A stretch of 64,000 nucleotides of DNA from Blastobasis lacticolella. Its lineage: Eukaryota > Arthropoda > Insecta > Lepidoptera > Blastobasidae. How positions within the stretch are numbered: the first letter of the stretch is position 1; each line of letters opens with the position of its first letter. A program made the translations under genes and the position numbers. The notes below the pieces were generated by a model. The model ran no database searches. It had not been told where the DNA came from and worked only from the letters and a program-made list of their open reading frames with translations. The stretch spans positions 6,324,001 through 6,388,000 of the forward strand of contig LR990057.1 of the NCBI GenBank assembly GCA_905147135.1, given 5' to 3'. Positions 1 to 19,240 of the stretch are shown here, piece after piece.

Positions 1-310
1 CATACATACAGCTATATTCTATCATCGCACCGCTCGCCACCGACAGGGAGTTCATCTTCACACCTAGCAAATTGGTCGCGAACTGTGCGGTTCCAAAGGT
101 ACTTACTCCCACACACACTAAGGTTGTGGAATGAACTACCTGGAGAGGTTTTCTCTGGCGAGTACAACATAGAGTTCTCCAAGAAAGGGGTGAAAAGGTT
201 TTTACGGGGTCGGCAGTGCGTGGTCGGTGCCCCTGGTATTGCAAACGTCCATTGGCTGCGGTGACTGCTTACCATCAGGCAGGCCGTAAGTTCGTTTGCA
301 AACTTAATTG
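1..310 (+). mobile_element. Jockey-like LINE, 3' end
   Basis: The frame around 118-262 reads LRLWNELPGEVFSGEYNIEF, then SKKGVKRFLRGRQCVVGAPG and IANVHWLR before TGA. This is the usual C terminus of Jockey-type LINE reverse transcriptases, followed by the 3' tail motif CCATCAGGCAGGCCG. Upstream it reads in part TVRFQRYLLPHT. The element is cut by the window edge. Confidence 0.75.
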
Positions 311-1019
311 TATAAAAAATACATACATATCTTTACTATCTGTAAGTAGTATTCCGCCAAGTCTAGGCTTTCGACATAATTATCCGACCACGTTTTTTCT
401 TATCTTAGTTATTACGAATAATGATTATTGCCCAATCAATATTTTAATGATAAGATAGTGCTACAACAATGACTCAGATTCGTTCCGGAATCGTTTAAAA
501 CAATTTGATATCGTTGTTATTTATTGTTGGTTAATATTAATCGCTACGTAGATGAGTCTTTCGTCTATGTTTATACGCATAAATAAATAAACTACGTAGA
601 CTTCTAGTAGGTCGCGTGACACTCCTATTTTTAAAACTGTGAGATGTTTACTGAAATGGAATGTACAAAATAACATTTTATTTGTTGAAGTACAAGCTTC
701 TAGCCGACTTGAAAGCCTATTTCAGGCCAAGTCTTGGCGCCTGTGTAAAATTCCATTCAATTCGAAATAAAGTAATGTTTACGCCCATCGGTTACTTGAT
801 TATATTACGTTATTAGTTCTATAATGGAACATAAAGTGTGTACTACATATTGGAAAACCACAAAACTGTCTCAATATACTCGGCCGACCAAGAGACTTCA
901 CAACAATCTGTCTATGTACAAAAGGCAGCGTATCGACCTGCCCAAATCCAGTATAAAAGGAGCTTACGTTGATATACGCGTCTATATAGACGTTAGCTCA
1001 ACTTATTGGTGTTGTAAAA
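311..1019. other. AT-rich sequence without a gene
   Basis: No exon or conserved domain is seen. A block at about 905-980 containing CAGTATAAAAGGAGC recurs at about 27880-27975 and looks like a dispersed repeat with a TATA-like sequence. Confidence 0.5.
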
Positions 1020-1410
1020 AACTCGAGTCCGGGAGTCTGAATTATCGAGTCTAGAGCCGAGTCGAGCGCGAGTCATTCGAGTGTAAAAAAAACTCGAGTC
1101 GTAAACATAACTTGAGTTTTGTACGAAATCGATTTCGAATATTTAACTAGATGCGACTACTACTTAGTTTCTCGAGTACCACAATTCTATATAAGACACT
1201 ACAGCAAATTATGCTAAAGTTTAACACACCATACTATAACACCGCTCAGTAGACTCTAAACACTCGAGCGAAGACTCGAGCCCACAATAGACTCGAGCAC
1301 AAACCACGAATTCCAGTCGGAAACTCGACCAGTAGAGTCTCTGTCATAATTAGTCGAGTCACATGATTATGAGTCGAGTCCTAAATATAGACTCAAGGAC
1401 TCGAGATTTT
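1020..1410. repeat. Cluster of GAGTC / CTCGAG motifs
   Basis: About 400 bp in which ACTCGAG, GAGTCGAG and GACTCGAG recur irregularly on both strands, as at 1020, 1048, 1092, 1264, 1276, 1291, 1355, 1373 and 1398. The spacing is not constant, so this is not a simple tandem array. Confidence 0.6.
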
Positions 1411-3354
1411 TCTTCTTCTTCTACTGGTGCCATTCCACATTGGAGGTTGGCCGATAGCTCAGCGAACTTAGACTTGACCTGTGCCAAGCGAAACAGTTTT
1501 ACGCCGGCTACGCCTGTCCATTCCCTGATGTTACGAAGCCACGATTTCTTTCTTCGTCCAGCACGACGTTTCCCCCCCCACTACAACTTATACTGGTTTT
1601 GTGTAGCTCGATACGCTGTTAGCTGTACCGGTCCAGTGATTTATGACTCACTGATCCGCCGGGATCCGCTATCCGATACAAACGTGCCTCCAGTCGTTGC
1701 GTATTCGTCCCCAGCTCACGTACAAGCAACGTGAAGGTTGGGCCGCGTAATTTTTTATCCTATTACGTGACGACGGCGGTTAATGCATCATAGCGGAGCG
1801 CGGAGCGTGATACTTGTGGGTTATTGTTTCATCGGGAGGTTGTATACCTTGTTGTTTACGTTTTTTATACATATCTTTTTAAGGTTAATTGGTTTTTTTT
1901 GACACGTACAAATATAGGCGGCACTTTTTCCGTGTATGTTAGGCCAAAGTTTAAATTAAACAAACGGATATCTTAAATTTTAGTATTTTTAACCCGCGAC
2001 GAAACAAGAGGCGTGTTTAAAGTTGGACGTGTGTCTGTGTGTGTTTGGCTCTGTGTGTCTGGCTGTGGCATCGTAGCTTCCGAAAGGATGGACCGATTTG
2101 GATGCGGTTTGCTCAATTTAAAAGCCAAGATGCTTAGTTTTGTTCCATTAAAATTGGTTCAGCAGTTAAAAAATATCGGATTACATATATTCAAATTTCG
2201 TCGGGTGTTATCCGATTTTTCTATTGGCTATTTATACTACTCAGTGACAACAATGTAGCAGACCGAGATTGCAGACCTTACCTGAAGGGAAGCAGTCCCT
2301 ATAATATCTACAATTAATGCGGTCGCCCATAATATCTAAGGTTCATGCACTGAGGTTTCGAACCTCAAGGGGATTGTTACTTTAGTATTCCATACCATCG
2401 TCACTTTAGTATTCCATTTAATATATTATTTAAAGGCCATCTTGGCCTTGAGAAGTCGTTCACCGGCAGGTTCACGTGACCTTAAACGTCGCAGAAACTG
2501 GTTAGAATTATTACTAGACAATGTCGTACTCTTGTCATACACGTTTAAGGTTTCTGCTTGAAATGTATTATATTTTTTATTACCTAAAAGACGTGATTAT
2601 GAAATCTTATCACCAACTCGACTTATATCAGCGCACCAACGGAGCCTAGCGTTGTCCCGACGCCGCCATCATGTATCCTAATGATAACGATCCTGCCAGG
2701 ATATTACAGGGATCGCAATAATCGGAAAATATAGAAACAAAAATAAGTACCAACACGTGGCTTTTTAAGATTTTACTAACAATATATGGACTTGTTATAA
2801 TTGTTTTAAACTTTATAATACTTAGAAATAAAAGCTTTATTTTAATTATGGTTATTATGAGATATTAGATCATAAACTACGTCTGTAGTGCCTATACAAT
2901 CTCGCTCGTGCGTACGAAATACTATTCAACCGTTTCGGATTTGAACAAACGGTGTTACGCTTTAATTACAACGTCATGATTTATTGGCTAGGCACTGATT
3001 AGATGCAGTATGACCTCAGTATTTGAAATAAGGGAATGTCGACCAAAACAAAAAAAAGCTATCTAATCTAACTAGGATTCGGAGGAGGCCCAAATCAAGT
3101 TCCTTTAACACGGACCTGTTGATGAAGTTGGCAGATGCCAACAGGTCATGAACATCATTACTCTCATATAGTCATGACATTATTACTACATATAAGCGCT
3201 TGCTTTAGAAATTGCTCTTTGTATGAAGATCAGACTACATTGAAGCTATTTATTCTAGCTACAAAAATGTTCCTTTTAGAACATTACTGTTGCGCTATTC
3301 TTTTAATATTAAATTTTTGTTAATCCTTGACACTAAAACTACTGAACGGATTTT
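1411..3354. other. Intergenic or intronic sequence, no gene seen
   Basis: AT-rich, with only short spurious open frames. It includes a dispersed repeat at 1985-2225 (next entry). No TMEM184 upstream exon was recognised. Confidence 0.5.
1985..2225 (+). repeat. Dispersed repeat (Helitron-like body)
   Basis: Shares GGACCGATTT followed by a GATGCGG or GATACGG block, and ATTAAAATYGGTTYAG, with 4330-4480. Such sequences are common internal parts of non-autonomous lepidopteran elements. Ends are not clear. Confidence 0.45.
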
Positions 3355-3637
3355 TGCTGCTGCCGCCATGTACCAATGAATCCTTTCCGAGTTATGTACA
3401 TTAGTTGAATCCTAACCAATAATCTTACGGTGAAGCAAAACATCGTGATAAAACCTGCACATTCTGGCGACTGAAAATGTAACCATTATCCAAGCCAGGT
3501 TCCCCTGGCAGCAGGGTAACGGTCGCTCCACTGTAATTAACTGATCTGCCAAATCCTGAATCATGGTCAAGGTGGACCTCGGGCCGTCGTGCGCGAGAGC
3601 ACAACCGGGACATTAACGCCAGGATTATTATCTTCTT
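3355..3637 (+). mobile_element. SINE family 1 copy (head truncated)
   Basis: Same body as the full copies at 15735 and 27173: CATGTACCAATGA, ACATCGTGAT, CCTGCACATTC, GATCTGCCAAATCCTG, GAGCACAACCGGGACATTAA and a GGATTATTAT tail. The tRNA-like head is missing. Confidence 0.85.
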
Positions 3638-3708
3638 GTTATTTATTTTTATTTATCTTGCTCCTTTACTGTTTCCATAATATCCCTTTACTATTTTCCT
3701 TTGCTTGC

Positions 3709-3792
3709 GTCGCCCTCTACCTAGATGAGCTCGCTTAACTTGCCCTTTGGTTTCCGTTAGATTTTTGACTTTTGAAAAGAGATTAATAAATA
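3709..3792 (-). repeat. Dispersed repeat, inverted partner of 5752-5832
   Basis: Reverse complement shares TTAAGCGAGCTCA, GACGCAAG, CAAAGGG and ATTAATCTCTTTTC with 5752-5832 (+). The AT-rich end (AAATAAATAAAT) suggests a retroposed tail. Confidence 0.6.
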
Positions 3793-3794
3793 AA

Positions 3795-4049
3795 TAAATA
3801 AAATAAATATTCGTGGACAAATTCACACAGCGCCATCTAGCCCCAAACTAAGCAAAGCTTGTGCTATGGGTGCTAGATAACTGATAAACTACTTAAATAC
3901 TTTTAAATACATACTTATTATACATAGAACACCCAGACCCGTAACAGAAATTAAAATTCATCATTTCAATTTCTGCCCGGCCGGGAATCGAACCCGGGAC
4001 CTCTTGCGTGGCAGACCGGCATGTCGACCATTGAACCACTCAGGTCGTC
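3795..4049 (-). mobile_element. SINE family 2, full copy
   Basis: Read on the minus strand it starts with a tRNA-like head (GACCTGAGTGGTTCAATGG as A box, GGTTCGATTCC as B box). The body follows, with TTTCTGTTACGGGTCTGGG, then GGGGCTAGATGGCGCTGTG and an AATATTTATTTATTT tail. It sits just upstream of the TMEM184 exon at 4100. Confidence 0.88.
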
Positions 4050-4072
4050 AAGATTAATTAACGTAATCCTAA

Positions 4073-10861
<6,789 letters not shown>

Positions 10862-10911
10862 ACAGCTGGACACTGACGCCTCTCGCCACTGGGATAAGGT
10901 TGGCCAAGCTG

Positions 10912-11485
10912 AATGAGGATTTTCACGACTAAAATACACCAGAGGCCGCTAGTGCGTGAGATTCATTGTCGAAATACTGCCCCGCTATTGGTAGAGTCTA
11001 GATTCATTCACAATTCAGCCGACTAAATTCAGAAGTAAAAAGCGAGAGGGCAAATAAATGTGGAATGTATTGCTCATAGAATAAGGTCCATTCTTGTATC
11101 ACTTATATTATGTTACGCTTCGTTCCGCTTTTCAAAAGGATTGATACAAAAATGGACCTTATTTTATGAGCAATACATTCGACTTTGATTAGCTCATATA
11201 CATGCTTTTTGCTTCTGAGTTTAGGCTACTGAATTTAGTCAAATGTAATAAGCGCATAAATGAGGAATTTCGGGATACTAAAATACACCAGACGGCGCTA
11301 CTGAGGCGTGTGGTCAGACAGACTATCAGCTGTAAAATGTCAGATAAATTCTAGCCAATGAGAGGGTTTTATTTTGACAATAGACCTCATGTCCCACTAG
11401 CGCCTCCTGGTGGGTTTTGGAAACTTGAAAATCCCAAAGGCGAATGAAGCTTAATAATTTCTTTCGTCATTGGAAAATCCTCATT
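10912..11485. mobile_element. Composite MITE in or just after the TMEM184 3' UTR
   Basis: Ends AATGAGGATTTTC and GAAAATCCTCATT, 574 bp apart, of the same family as 7510-7705. Also holds two ACTAAAATACACCAGA blocks. A second, foldback element (11021-11240) lies inside it, so the outer one is probably older. Confidence 0.65.
11021..11240. mobile_element. Foldback MITE nested in 10912-11485
   Basis: Long inverted repeat: GACTAAATTCAG against CTGAATTTAGTC at the tips, then GAATGTATTGCTCATA with AATAAGGTCCATT against its complement near the centre. A related copy is at about 32361-32640. Confidence 0.75.
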
Positions 11486-11537
11486 GCCGCTATTCAGTTA
11501 CGAGGATATAATATGTTTTCTAAGTATGTAATGTATA

Positions 11538-11631
11538 GGGCGTCCAGTATATTTGGCGCCTCCAACGACTTTGTGTTGCGACAAAGATCCTATAGTCGTA
11601 TGAGTCTCCCAACTTATTCTTGACGCCCTGT
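11538..11631. repeat. Short inverted-repeat element
   Basis: AGGGCGTCCAGTAT and ATTCTTGACGCCCT lie about 95 bp apart as imperfect inverted ends. Confidence 0.35.
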
Positions 11632-14600
11632 CTTAATTTTTCGTAACTTTGTAAAAGTGTCTTACACTATCTTCTCATGCCCGGTGACCGTCTTTAAATT
11701 CCGTATTGCCGTTAATTTGTAAAATTAAATTGTGTTTTTCAATGCCACATTTATCTGATACAATATCCGGGGCGCGAGGCAGTGTGAGATCGACATATAT
11801 ATTGTTATTCCTATATTATCGTACGAGTTATCGTAAACCAACCAAGTGTTCATTTCAACTACTGATATTTTCACACCAACGCTGTCTCTGTCATACTTGT
11901 AAGAAGCGGCACAGACAGCGAAATACTTGAATGACGTCATGTTTCAGAGTTTGTTATGCAATGTGGTAAAGAGAGGCGTTAGAGCGAATATTCTAAATTT
12001 AATATTATATCCGGCAATGTACAGATGGTGTACCTACTCAGGCTAGTGGAATATTTAATGGGAAATTATGAAGAGATTTTTCCTTTTGATTCCTTAACGT
12101 TTTATGAATTCGTTTTTCTTTTATACTATAGCAATTTTCGACAGTTATCACTAGTTTTTTGGTCCCTACTGAACACTCATGAGGCTTGCTATGGCGGGAA
12201 CTATACCAATGATGATGATATGCATAACAAATATACACTCAAAATCTACTTGAGACCGAACTTACGTCGTTGGATTCTTCTCTTCGTTTTGTAAATAAAA
12301 AACAAGTATACGTATACGTCATTATTTAAAGATGTATTTAGGTACATCATTTGTGCAGTGCTTCTAAATTAGTAACAACAAAGACGTGGAAGGAATGGGA
12401 TACTCGGCATCGCCATTTTAATTGAGACCTAAATGAACAATATCTGACTGAATAGTTGAAAAATTAAAACTTAAATTTGATCTTATATCTTTCATTCCTT
12501 AGATCTGAATTAAAAGGACGACTTTTTAACATTTGTAATACGAAAGTTGATAAACAAAGGGCTTGTGACCAAATATGAGTGGCTAAATTATAACCTAATC
12601 AATATTCTTATGAAAAATAAGGTGCATTGAACTTATTGTAACGTTTTGTTTGTCAACTTTTGATTATTTTTCATTTAAACGACGACTACGGCTATTAAAC
12701 CAAAGGAATGTATAGTTATTGTATAATAAGTGTAATAAATTCATACATTACGAAAATGTACAGAAAAAAAGGAATTATTAAATTATTACTTACGGTGAAA
12801 TGAAATTTAATGACTCCATAGCTAGAACGTAAACGTGTATGTATATCTAAATGAATTAAATGTAAGAATTTTGTAAACACTTAAGGATACCTACCGATTT
12901 AAGTACATAAGCAAGATAATAAATAAGCGACACATTTGTCTCTAGCTGCTGAAAATAAGTACGATGTGTGTTTTATAACCTACCCGGAAAGTAAAGCAAA
13001 GGCTTCATTTTGAAATTATAAGCAGCAGCGTCATGGGATCTAACTTAATGGACTCGATTGAGTCACCTGTTATATAACGGTTCCGGACTTTAGCTAGCGT
13101 TAACAGTTGTAGGTAACCAAGTTCTAAAAAATTACTGAACGTCTATGTACAAATAATAGATACTTACCATAAAATCTAGGGATGTTTTTACGTCAAAGTG
13201 CAGTCGTCGAACTGAAATTCGATGTTCACTGCCCAAGTAGAGCATACGAGCATAGACGTTTTGTGTCAACACCACAGTCATAATAAGAAAAAATGCAAAG
13301 GCTATTTGGTTTTATCGAAATGATGATATCGGGGTAATTACAAGAACTCGTTTAAAATTCCTACATACATTTCTCTACTCTGCCATTCGTTTAAAGAAAG
13401 GGGCTTTAGCCGCCAATATTTGCCATTCTGTGTTTTATGGGGATGAAATAATCTTATTTATTTATGTCCATTCTCACACCATAACTCTTAAACATATTTG
13501 TATAAATCACGCTGATTGAGATCCGTCACCACCGCTATATCGCATTTTATATTAACTTAATAAGTATTAAAGAAGGTTGGAAAGCAGAGTTGTTTTCTTC
13601 GCCAGATAAACAGATCAGAACTTCTCAAATTACAACCCTGCACTAGCTTCGCTTATTTAGATGTTTAATAAATACATTTTGAAACGACCACTGATGCTTT
13701 CGCCGTCCAACCAGTTAGTTAGTCTATCAGTATGCTACCTTTCGAAATTTGTTAACCTTGAATTGTTCTTTAATTTTCGTAAAATCGCATTTACAGAGCT
13801 ATGGTATTGTTTTAAGTAAAAAAATGGTTATTAAATCCTATAGTGCCTAAAGCGTTGCTAAATCTTACCTCTTTAGGAACAGGCCTTCAGAATTCTTAAA
13901 TTTCTTGCCAAATTACATATTGATACATATGGATTTAATAACCTGTATTATCAATGTACTATTTTAATGTCTAACGTTACCGAATATTCTATTTGTTTTG
14001 TGTTAGTTATTTAATACTTACATAACCTTTAACCATCGACGTCAGTTATTTGTCTTACCATCGCAGAAAAGCCGTCTGAAAGACTGCTATATTTTAAAGC
14101 TTATTACGAAATGTCCGCTTCTTTCATAGGCATTTGTTATCGAAATATAAAAAAACTTACGTAGCTTTGGTTTCTCGTGACGCTTACGCCGACTTTCCCT
14201 GCTTATAAATCGCCATTGTAGCTGAACTCGAAAGTAGTTACTGATATGTTCAGATCATAGAAATATACGCAGTAATTCTCAAATGGACTGCGGTTCGTGT
14301 GACCGCACGTCGATGGTTAAAGGTAAATTTAAAGTTAAACCATGTGCAAACATTGATAGTGTAATTAATAAAAAATTGTAGATAAGTAAACTAAACATAC
14401 TTAAGTAAGTTTAGCACGATTTACAAATATGTAAATATCAATTACCCTACCTACCAACTATCGATCTGATTAGTTATTCAGTTTGTTACTTATATTTATT
14501 ACTTACATAGACTGTTTTGTGTCACAGCTTGCGTTCGCAACTAAAATTTAAGTTGATAAGAACCATTGAAACAAAGTGAAATCTTTAAACACAAGTACAC

Positions 14601-14640
14601 AAGTACACAACTTCAAGATCCTCAAATTATCTATATTAAA
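11632..14640. other. Intergenic AT-rich sequence, nothing recognised
   Basis: About 3 kb past the end of TMEM184 with only short chance open frames; no domain, RNA or clear repeat was recognised. Confidence 0.5.
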
Positions 14641-14779
14641 TAGAAAAGAATGTACCTGTTTCGAAATGTATAGTTAATACATACACCGGCACTAATAACG
14701 GAACAAAAATGGGTAGGAAAGTCCAGTTATGATATTTTTTTATCGTCACATTTGAAAATGGAAAAAGAACTACAGTGTA

Positions 14780-15060
14780 GCATAATTTTGGAGAGATTTT
14801 TGGGAGCTCGTACGGAAAAAACGGTAGTTGCTGAAGGGATGTTGACATCTGATCTATACCTCAGACAGACATTTTAGAAGTACATGTTGTGCCATTTGCC
14901 CCCTTTATAGCTATATTGTAATGCAGCATAATGCTCAGTTGGGACTGCCATATCTACGCCATGTAAATTATATCGGTGATGCAATGGCCAGAAGAAACCC
15001 CGAACATGAATGCAATAGAGACTGCTTGGGACTTGATCAAAAGAAGCGTAAATTTCAAAA
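14780..15060 (+). pseudogene. Tc1-like DDE transposase relic
   Basis: Frames broken by stops and shifts read TDILEVHVVPFAPFIAIL, then MQHNAQLG, then MQWPEETPNMNAIETAWDLI and KRSV. These match the Tc1 family block with QDNAxxH and the WPxxSPDxNPIExxWD region that carries the last catalytic residue. The Asp expected before NA is His here. Only the C-terminal third was recognised and terminal inverted repeats were not found. Confidence 0.8.
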
Positions 15061-15734
15061 TGCTATCTCCCAATTTTCTATTTCTTTATCTGTTTCTGCC
15101 GGTGTTTGTAATTACCTACCGGTTCTGTTAAAGTCAACATTAGTATTGTTTGTTTACCTACTGTTATCTCTTCAGCGATGGACAAGTTCAAACTTATTTC
15201 GCGTCTTGTAGATCGTCAATTATAACATAACCATATGCCTTGAAGCTAACTTGAACTTGAACGACTTGCATCGGGGTTCCATCAAGTACTTTATTTATTG
15301 TATCTCGTTATACAACATCGATGTTAGTTATTCACGAAATTTTTCCCCTTTTCCCTAATTGGTGTCGTCAGTGCTAAGTATAAATAAGCCATCCCCATTA
15401 GTATAGAAAATGCTTACTTCCCAAATTATATTATAATAAAATTATTTTTATAATAAACTACTAGAAGAAACAGACGTACCTATAATTGACATCGGAACAG
15501 GTTGTTGATGATGAATATAGCATAACTAACGTTAGATATTATGAATTATAATGTTTTAGCTCCAAGTTTTAAGTACATCAATACATAATGAGATAAATAA
15601 TATTAAATCTTTCATTTGTGTCATGTCTACAATTTTTGGCGATTGTTTGGTGTCCGGCTGTGTAGAATATTGAATCAACTCTTTGGTCGTAAATGTCGAC
15701 AAATAATTCGGTCCTTTATAAACCGTACTCAACT

Positions 15735-16062
15735 GAGCGTCAGTGGCCTAGTGGTAAAGGTATTCGACTTGTAAGCGAGAGGTACCGGGTTCGAATCCCA
15801 CCGCTACCATGTACCAATGACTCTTTTCTGAGTTATGTACATTAGTTGAAAACATCGTGATGAAACCTGCACATTCAGGCGATTGAATGTAAAACCATGA
15901 TCCAATTTGTTCAGGTTCCCCCCCTGGTAGCAGGCTCACGGAGGTCAGAGGGATGTCGCTCCACTGTAATAACTTAATGTGCTAAATCCTGTATCATGGT
16001 CAGAGCGGACCCCGGGCCCGCGAGCACAAGAGTACAACCGGGATATTAACGCTTAGATGATC
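15735..16062 (+). mobile_element. SINE family 1, full copy with tRNA-like head
   Basis: The head GAGCGTCAGTGGCCTAGTGG (A-box region) through GGGTTCGAATCCCACC (B box) resembles a tRNA with TGT in the anticodon position. The body has CATGTACCAATGA, ACATCGTGATGAAACCTGC and GAGCACAAGAGTACAACCG, and the tail ends TAGATGATCG. It is a retroposon, not a working tRNA gene. Confidence 0.88.
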
Positions 16063-16064
16063 GA

Positions 16065-17560
16065 ACTCAACTGAGCGCGATCTTGAGAATCTTGAGATCG
16101 CTTTTCGTAAAGTCGAACAAACAAGGCTCAAACAAATCGCGTCGTTTTGCATAACACACACACTGGCACAATTAGCGAAACGCTCCATATTTTTCCATAT
16201 ACTGGGCGTATATTTCTGAGGTTACAAATCAGTCCAACTTTATATATACTCAATTGATTTTATTTATTATTTATTTAACTCTTTATTGTACGCAATAAAA
16301 CAAAAAGGTTTTTAATGAGGTTTTCACGGTTTGATAGCCAGCCATTACCTCTGTGTTTAATTAATTTTTTAAACACGATAGCTTTTTTCTATACTGATTT
16401 TTATAGGCTGTTCTGATTGCAGCTGTTTTATTATGGAAAACGCCTCATAACTCCTCACCAACCTCAACCTCAAACTTGAAGTATTGAAGAAATGAATTAC
16501 ATACAGAACAATCACTGTCTTATTGGCTATCAAGCAACAAAGACCTATTAAATAGTTTAAGTATTTATGAAGTTAAAGACCGATTTGTAATGCCCAAAAT
16601 GTATGAGCGTATATGGAAAAATCAGGGGTTTTCCGCTAATTATGCCGATGTGTTTAGTTACCTACAGAATACTTATAATACTACATAGCCTCTGTGTAGG
16701 CTTAGATTTGTTCGGTACACGTGTTTTAGTTCGGAATTTATTTATTTAGCGTTTCTCAAATGAAACTGAACTCTTACCAGCTGAGAACGCGATCGCGCTC
16801 AGTCTAGTAAGTTGCAAGGTTAATAAGGGCAACAGCGTTTTCTGCTGTGTCTTTACAACATTGCATTACTTGCGAGTGTGTTCCCTGATCAATACAATGT
16901 AGACGTCTTCAAGGCTAGAGTGAATAGGTTGTTCCAATGCTTCATCTTCAGCCGCATCGTCATTTACCCACAGGTAAGATCCTGTCTAGACTAATATAAT
17001 AATATATAAAAAAGATTTATTCGTGTAAATACTTATACTGGGTATTCTTACGTCTATAGCTGTACGTGTATAAGCTGATATAAGTATTTGTCTCTGGTTA
17101 CATAAAAAACCTTGTGACTAAAATAGGAGAAGAAACTCTGTGCTATAGTCACCGAATATAAAACCCGCCTGTCAAGCGTAGAGATTATAGTAGGTAATGC
17201 CCTTCAATATGTAGAGGAGATTTAAGTCCAACAGTGGCTTGTTTTGCTGTTGATGATGATGACAATATAGGACCTTACTTACTTACTGCGCTGGCTCAGC
17301 GACCCAAAAAGGATCTTGATCTCCGACACCAAAAGACGCCACTCATGTCGATCCTGAACGGTTTTCTTCCATCTTCTTGGCATCTGATCTACATTGAACG
17401 TCCACCGTCGTTGAGGCCTAAAGTCGAGACGGGACTACACGGCGTGGGACCACCCAAGATGGACCCACAACATGGTAAGTCGTATGAGAAGCTATTGTAA
17501 ACGTTTAGTACGAGGTCTCTCTTCTTTGATAATGACGATAATGTCCATTTAGACTGTCTA
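16065..17560. other. Intergenic sequence, no gene
   Basis: AT-rich. A GC-richer block at about 17275-17485 (CTGCGCTGGCTCAGCGACCC onward) looks like part of a dispersed element but has no second copy here. At 16905-16975, TTCAAGGCTAGAGTGAAT recurs at 19815, probably a LINE C-terminal remnant. Confidence 0.4.
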
Positions 17561-17639
17561 AAAAGTTGAAAAAAAAAAAAACAAGGCGTCAGTTAAATTT
17601 GGGGCCCAACGAGGGACTAATCTACTGTGTTGGTCGTCT

Positions 17640-17770
17640 AAAAATGTAAGCGACTTAAGAAATTTTTGATTTTAAGATTTATTAAAATCAACAAGTGAGC
17701 AACCTGATTTTGAATAATAAGGACGTCCATCGATTAGCTATTATCTTGTTGTATACAGACGGTCGTCTTC
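17640..17770 (+). repeat. Dispersed repeat, copy 2
   Basis: Same sequence blocks as 9210-9335. Confidence 0.65.
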
Positions 17771-17811
17771 ACTATACAATCATTTTTCTTACTTGTGTAT
17801 GTAATCGAACC

Positions 17812-17866
17812 CGGGACCTCTGCGTGGCGACCGGCATGTTAACCAGCTGAACCACTCAGATAGTCA
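17812..17866 (-). mobile_element. SINE family 2, head only
   Basis: Matches the tRNA-like head (B box ATCGAACCCGGGACCTC on the + strand, A-box end GAACCACTCAG) of the full copies at 3795 and 24316. Confidence 0.75.
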
Positions 17867-17989
17867 AACTATGTGAATGTGTATAATTATCGTAAGTACA
17901 TGAAGGGTCTATGCTCTGTAGTGCACCAACGACTTAGAAAAGTACCCTCGTTGGGCGCAATTTTTGAGGTGTTCTTCCGATGTCAAGTA

Positions 17990-19095
17990 TAAGTTGGCGC
18001 GTGGCATAAAAATGAACTAATATTTTTTCGCGATTTCTCACAGTAGTTAGTGCATTGGTCATAAACCGTTGGTAACAACCGGTAGGTAAAATCTCACTCA
18101 AGCCTGGGAAGTCCCGTCCAGCATCAGCATTGTTGTGTTTGTAGTACGCTTCTTTCAGAGCTCAGCAAACTTCTTTAGTTATAACTTAACTGCGTATAAC
18201 AATAATACCTAATGACGGCGAGAGGGGCGTCATTTGTATTCATTGTCTTTTATTCTGTGTAGTTTTCACACTTCGCCACATTTCACGAGCCTCAATTGTT
18301 TTGTCTTTTTCGATTAAAACTTTTACAATGTGCGTGTGAAACCTTCCCGCACTAAAACTTTGCTTCATATGTATTCGTATTTCAGATAATGCTTAGGTGT
18401 CTCTAATCTATACTTAATAATTGAATGGGCCTTTAGTTGATAAAATAATACGACTTATATACTGGAATATTTTTTTATTAAAAATATAATACAATGACCG
18501 TAATCGGCAATAATAATACAACGTTGGGTACCTATATTGCTTCCGTTTTAGAATATATTTATATGCAGCATCATCTTTAACAAAAACTGACGATAAATAT
18601 GTGCATAACGTATTATAAAAATACATTTCACTTAATACATAACATTATAAACTTTTCTCTTGTGTTTTATGATTATGACATTTAAATTCAAATAAAAATT
18701 TGTAATCACATTTTTTGTTACGTTTAATAAAAATAGTGCTTATACATTTTTCGTAAAATATTGTCGATTGCAGGTAGGTAATGCCTTTCATTTCAATGTG
18801 AATGTCGATTTAATATTATATTCTAGCATTTCATATCACCTAACTATGCCTTTGTTCTGGTACATTTAAGGAGAAAAGTTAAGATGTGCGTAGATTTTGG
18901 CGTGAGCTTGTACATTGAATTTTGTATTATATCTTATCCAAGAACGACAATTTGATTAGGTACTTGACAATGGATTTGTATTTACAAATAGAGAAGATTT
19001 AATTGCAACAAGAGCATCGGATTAAATAATAAGTAGGTTCATAAGGTCCACTATTACAAACTGTACCAGAACGTCCACTGACCCTAAAATCCTGA
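17990..19095. other. Intergenic AT-rich sequence, nothing recognised
   Basis: No open frame with a recognisable domain and no clear repeat. Confidence 0.45.
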
Positions 19096-19104
19096 CCAAA
19101 CTCA

Positions 19105-19240
19105 ATTAAGGGTCTTATATACAAGAGCGAGATAAAGCACATCCGGGAACTTTACGCCATCGAAATGAAAATGCTGCGGAGGATGTGCGGCGTAACACGA
19201 CTCGACCGAGTTCGTAAGTACATCTGTGGCATTCTCGAGG
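19105..19240 (+). mobile_element. RTE-like LINE fragment
   Basis: Reads IRELYAIEMKMLRRMCGVTR, then LDRVRKY, matching the segment after the reverse transcriptase core of RTE-like LINEs (MLRWMCGVTRxDRVRN). Only about 120 bp is preserved. Confidence 0.65.

Larger units (their letters stand above)
17565..17985. repeat. Inverted-repeat element containing other repeats
   Basis: GCCCAACGAGGG (about 17603) and CCCTCGTTGGGC (about 17947) form inverted ends, with GTGTTGGTCGTC and CACCAACGAC also in inverse order. Between them lie the dispersed repeat 17640-17770 and a SINE 2 head at 17812-17866. Confidence 0.45.

Noticed and set aside
15735..15810. Threonine tRNA gene
   Set aside because: A and B boxes are present but the sequence continues into the body of a dispersed SINE seen in about a dozen copies, and the acceptor stem does not pair properly.
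17234..17500. 88-codon frame
   Set aside because: The sequence looks like a repeat-derived GC-rich block; there is no recognisable domain and no splice context.
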